Shown piece by piece: positions 59,549 through 64,000 of a DNA stretch of 64,000 nt. The stretch spans positions 186,001 to 250,000 of the forward strand of contig NZ_CP061474.1 of assembly GCF_014679505.1 (NCBI RefSeq). The letters are read 5' to 3'. A model generated the notes under the pieces. It was not told where the DNA came from, made no database searches, and saw only the letters and a program-made list of their open reading frames with translations. Within the stretch, counting starts at the first letter, position 1. Every line of letters starts with the position of its first letter. The DNA comes from Geobacillus sp. 46C-IIa. Its GTDB lineage: Bacteria; Bacillota; Bacilli; Bacillales; Anoxybacillaceae. Made by a program: the position numbers and the translations under genes.

Positions 59549-61528
59549 GTGGACGACCGTTTTCAATTAGTGTCATCGTATCAACCGCAAGGTGATCAGC
59601 CGCAGGCGATTGAAAAATTGGTTGACGGCTTAACGCGCGGAGTGACGCACCAAACGCTGCTCGGGGCGACGGGAACGGGCAAAACGTTCACCATCTCGAA
59701 CGTCATCGCCCAAGTGAACAAGCCGACGCTTGTGATCGCCCATAACAAAACGCTCGCTGGACAATTGTACAGCGAGCTGAAGGAGTTTTTTCCGCACAAC
59801 GCCGTCGAATATTTTGTCAGCTACTACGATTATTATCAGCCGGAAGCGTACGTCCCGCAAACGGATACGTATATTGAAAAAGATGCGAAAATTAACGACG
59901 AGATCGATAAATTGCGGCACTCGGCGACTTCGGCGCTGTTTGAGCGGCGGGACGTCATCATCGTCGCCAGCGTGTCGTGCATTTACGGCTTAGGGTCGCC
60001 GGAAGAATATCGCGAGCTTGTTGTTTCGCTGCGCGTCGGCATGGAGATCGAGCGCAACACGTTGTTGCGGCGGTTGGTCGATATCCAGTACGACCGCAAT
60101 GACATCGACTTCCGGCGCGGCACGTTTCGCGTCCGCGGCGATGTCGTCGAGATTTTCCCGGCGTCGCGCGATGAGCATTGCATCCGCGTCGAGTTTTTTG
60201 GCGATGAAATCGACCGCATTCGCGAAGTCGACGCCCTGACGGGTGAAGTGCTCGGCGAGCGTGAGCACGTCGCCATTTTCCCGGCGTCGCACTTTGTCAC
60301 GCGTGAGGAGAAAATGCGGCTTGCGATTCAAAACATCGAACAAGAGCTCGAGGAGCGGCTTGCCGAGCTGCGCGAACAAGGGAAGCTGTTAGAAGCGCAG
60401 CGGTTGGAGCAGCGGACGCGCTATGATCTTGAAATGATGCGCGAAATGGGCTTTTGTTCCGGAATCGAAAACTACTCGCGCCATTTGGCGCTCCGGCCGC
60501 CGGGTTCAACGCCGTATACGCTGCTTGACTATTTTCCGGACGATTTTTTGATCATCATCGATGAATCGCACGTCACGCTCCCGCAGCTGCGCGGTATGTA
60601 CAACGGCGACCGGGCGCGCAAGCAAGTGCTCGTCGACCATGGCTTTCGCCTGCCGTCGGCGCTCGATAACCGTCCGCTCACGTTTGACGAGTTTGAACAA
60701 AAAATTAACCAAATTATTTATGTCTCCGCGACGCCGGGGCCGTATGAGCTTGAACATAGCCCGGGCGTCGTTGAACAAATCATCCGCCCGACCGGGCTTC
60801 TCGATCCGACGATTGACGTTCGTCCGATCGCCGGGCAAATTGACGATTTGATCGGGGAAATTCGCGAACGTGTTGAGCGGAACGAGCGGACATTGGTGAC
60901 GACGCTGACGAAAAAAATGGCGGAAGATTTAACGGATTACTTGAAAGAAGCGGGATTGAAAGTCGCCTATTTGCACTCGGAAATTAAAACGCTTGAGCGC
61001 ATTGAAATCATCCGCGATTTGCGGCTTGGCAAATATGATGTGCTCGTCGGCATCAACTTGCTTCGCGAAGGGCTCGATATTCCGGAAGTGTCGCTTGTCG
61101 CCATTTTGGACGCCGACAAAGAAGGATTTTTACGCTCGGAGCGCTCGCTCATCCAGACGATCGGCCGCGCGGCGCGCAACGCGAACGGCCATGTGATCAT
61201 GTACGCCGATACAGTGACGAAATCGATGGAAATCGCCATTCAAGAGACGAAGCGGCGCCGGGCGATTCAAGAGGAATACAACCGCAAACATGGCATCGTG
61301 CCGCGCACGATCCAAAAGGAGATTCGCGATGTCATCCGCGCGACGTATGCGGCCGAAGAAACGGAAACGTACGAGGCGAAGCCGGCGGCCGCCAGCATGA
61401 CAAAACAAGAACGGGAAGCGCTCATCCGCCAGCTGGAAGCGGAGATGAAAGAAGCGGCCAAAGCGCTCGACTTCGAGCGGGCCGCCCAGCTGCGCGATGC
61501 GATTTTCGAGTTGAAAGCGGAAGGATGA
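59549..61528 (+). CDS. uvrB: excinuclease ABC subunit B
   Basis: 659 residues: Walker A '[14 protein letters not shown]', beta-hairpin '[20 protein letters not shown]', helicase motifs ('[11 protein letters not shown]', '[13 protein letters not shown]', 'QTIGRAARN') and the C-terminal UVR domain ('[26 protein letters not shown]'). It verifies the lesion and recruits UvrC. Start GTG with GGAGGAG. Confidence 0.97.
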   Translation: MDDRFQLVSSYQPQGDQPQAIEKLVDGLTRGVTHQTLLGATGTGKTFTISNVIAQVNKPTLVIAHNKTLAGQLYSELKEFFPHNAVEYFVSYYDYYQPEAYVPQTDTYIEKDAKINDEIDKLRHSATSALFERRDVIIVASVSCIYGLGSPEEYRELVVSLRVGMEIERNTLLRRLVDIQYDRNDIDFRRGTFRVRGDVVEIFPASRDEHCIRVEFFGDEIDRIREVDALTGEVLGEREHVAIFPASHFVTREEKMRLAIQNIEQELEERLAELREQGKLLEAQRLEQRTRYDLEMMREMGFCSGIENYSRHLALRPPGSTPYTLLDYFPDDFLIIIDESHVTLPQLRGMYNGDRARKQVLVDHGFRLPSALDNRPLTFDEFEQKINQIIYVSATPGPYELEHSPGVVEQIIRPTGLLDPTIDVRPIAGQIDDLIGEIRERVERNERTLVTTLTKKMAEDLTDYLKEAGLKVAYLHSEIKTLERIEIIRDLRLGKYDVLVGINLLREGLDIPEVSLVAILDADKEGFLRSERSLIQTIGRAARNANGHVIMYADTVTKSMEIAIQETKRRRAIQEEYNRKHGIVPRTIQKEIRDVIRATYAAEETETYEAKPAAASMTKQEREALIRQLEAEMKEAAKALDFERAAQLRDAIFELKAEG

Positions 61529-61535
61529 TGGCCGG

Positions 61536-64000
<2,465 letters not shown>

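Overview
The window reads as chromosomal DNA of a thermophilic Gram-positive bacillus of the Geobacillus/Parageobacillus type. The evidence is the moderately high GC of the core genes, the DegSU-ComF-flagellar-SecA-FtsEX-UvrBA gene order known from Bacillus, the strong GGAGG-type ribosome binding sites, SigD-type flagellar promoters and a DinR/LexA-type box. No search was run; species level cannot be fixed.

Layout. 1-4026 is a low-GC surface-polysaccharide block: the end of one glycosyltransferase, a frameshifted O-antigen-ligase/polymerase-like membrane protein, a frameshifted glycosyltransferase and one intact GT4-type glycosyltransferase. 4027-11207 is an insertion-sequence graveyard: a 150-bp MITE split by a complete ISL3-type element, an IS21-type element with an IS3-type element nested inside it, a second IS21 tail, a decayed two-gene element, and broken IS1634-type transposase pieces. 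11208-18815 returns to core genes: a LytR-CpsA-Psr protein, YvyE, the DegS-DegU two-component system, a DegV/FakB fatty-acid binding protein, ComFA and ComFC. 18822-36077 is a large late-flagellar region, largely under SigD-type promoters: a FliK-like/FlhB-C-like pair, a FliS paralogue with a short second flagellin, YvyF, FlgM, FlgN, FlgK, FlgL, YviE, FliW, CsrA, the main flagellin Hag, FlaG, FliD, FliS, FliT and an unknown gene. 36258-47800 holds a degenerate HD-GYP protein, Hpf, a coiled-coil protein, SecA, RF2 (with its programmed +1 frameshift), a RelE-type toxin-antitoxin pair, a YitT-family protein, a cytochrome c lipoprotein and FtsE-FtsX with a coiled-coil/LytM hydrolase. 48279-50110 is a BirA-box-controlled bioH-like/bioC pair, 50189-52886 a small mercury-resistance operon, and 52984-64000 a TSP3-repeat secreted protein, a broken DoxX gene, a pirin, CtpB, RacA-like, MinJ-like, CsbA, UvrB and the start of UvrA.

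Most interesting locus: the main flagellin gene (29276-31273) is split by two tandem, closely related group I introns. Both have recognisable P, Q, R and S core elements, an internal guide giving a U-G pair at the proposed 5' splice site, and a terminal G. Removing both restores one open frame of 418 codons. The 5' part of intron 2 itself encodes a complete flagellin C-terminus with a stop, so spliced and unspliced messages would give two flagellins with different tails. A LAGLIDADG endonuclease gene lies immediately downstream on the opposite strand and shares the terminator hairpin with hag. Two families of short non-autonomous inverted-repeat elements are also present, each in two copies.
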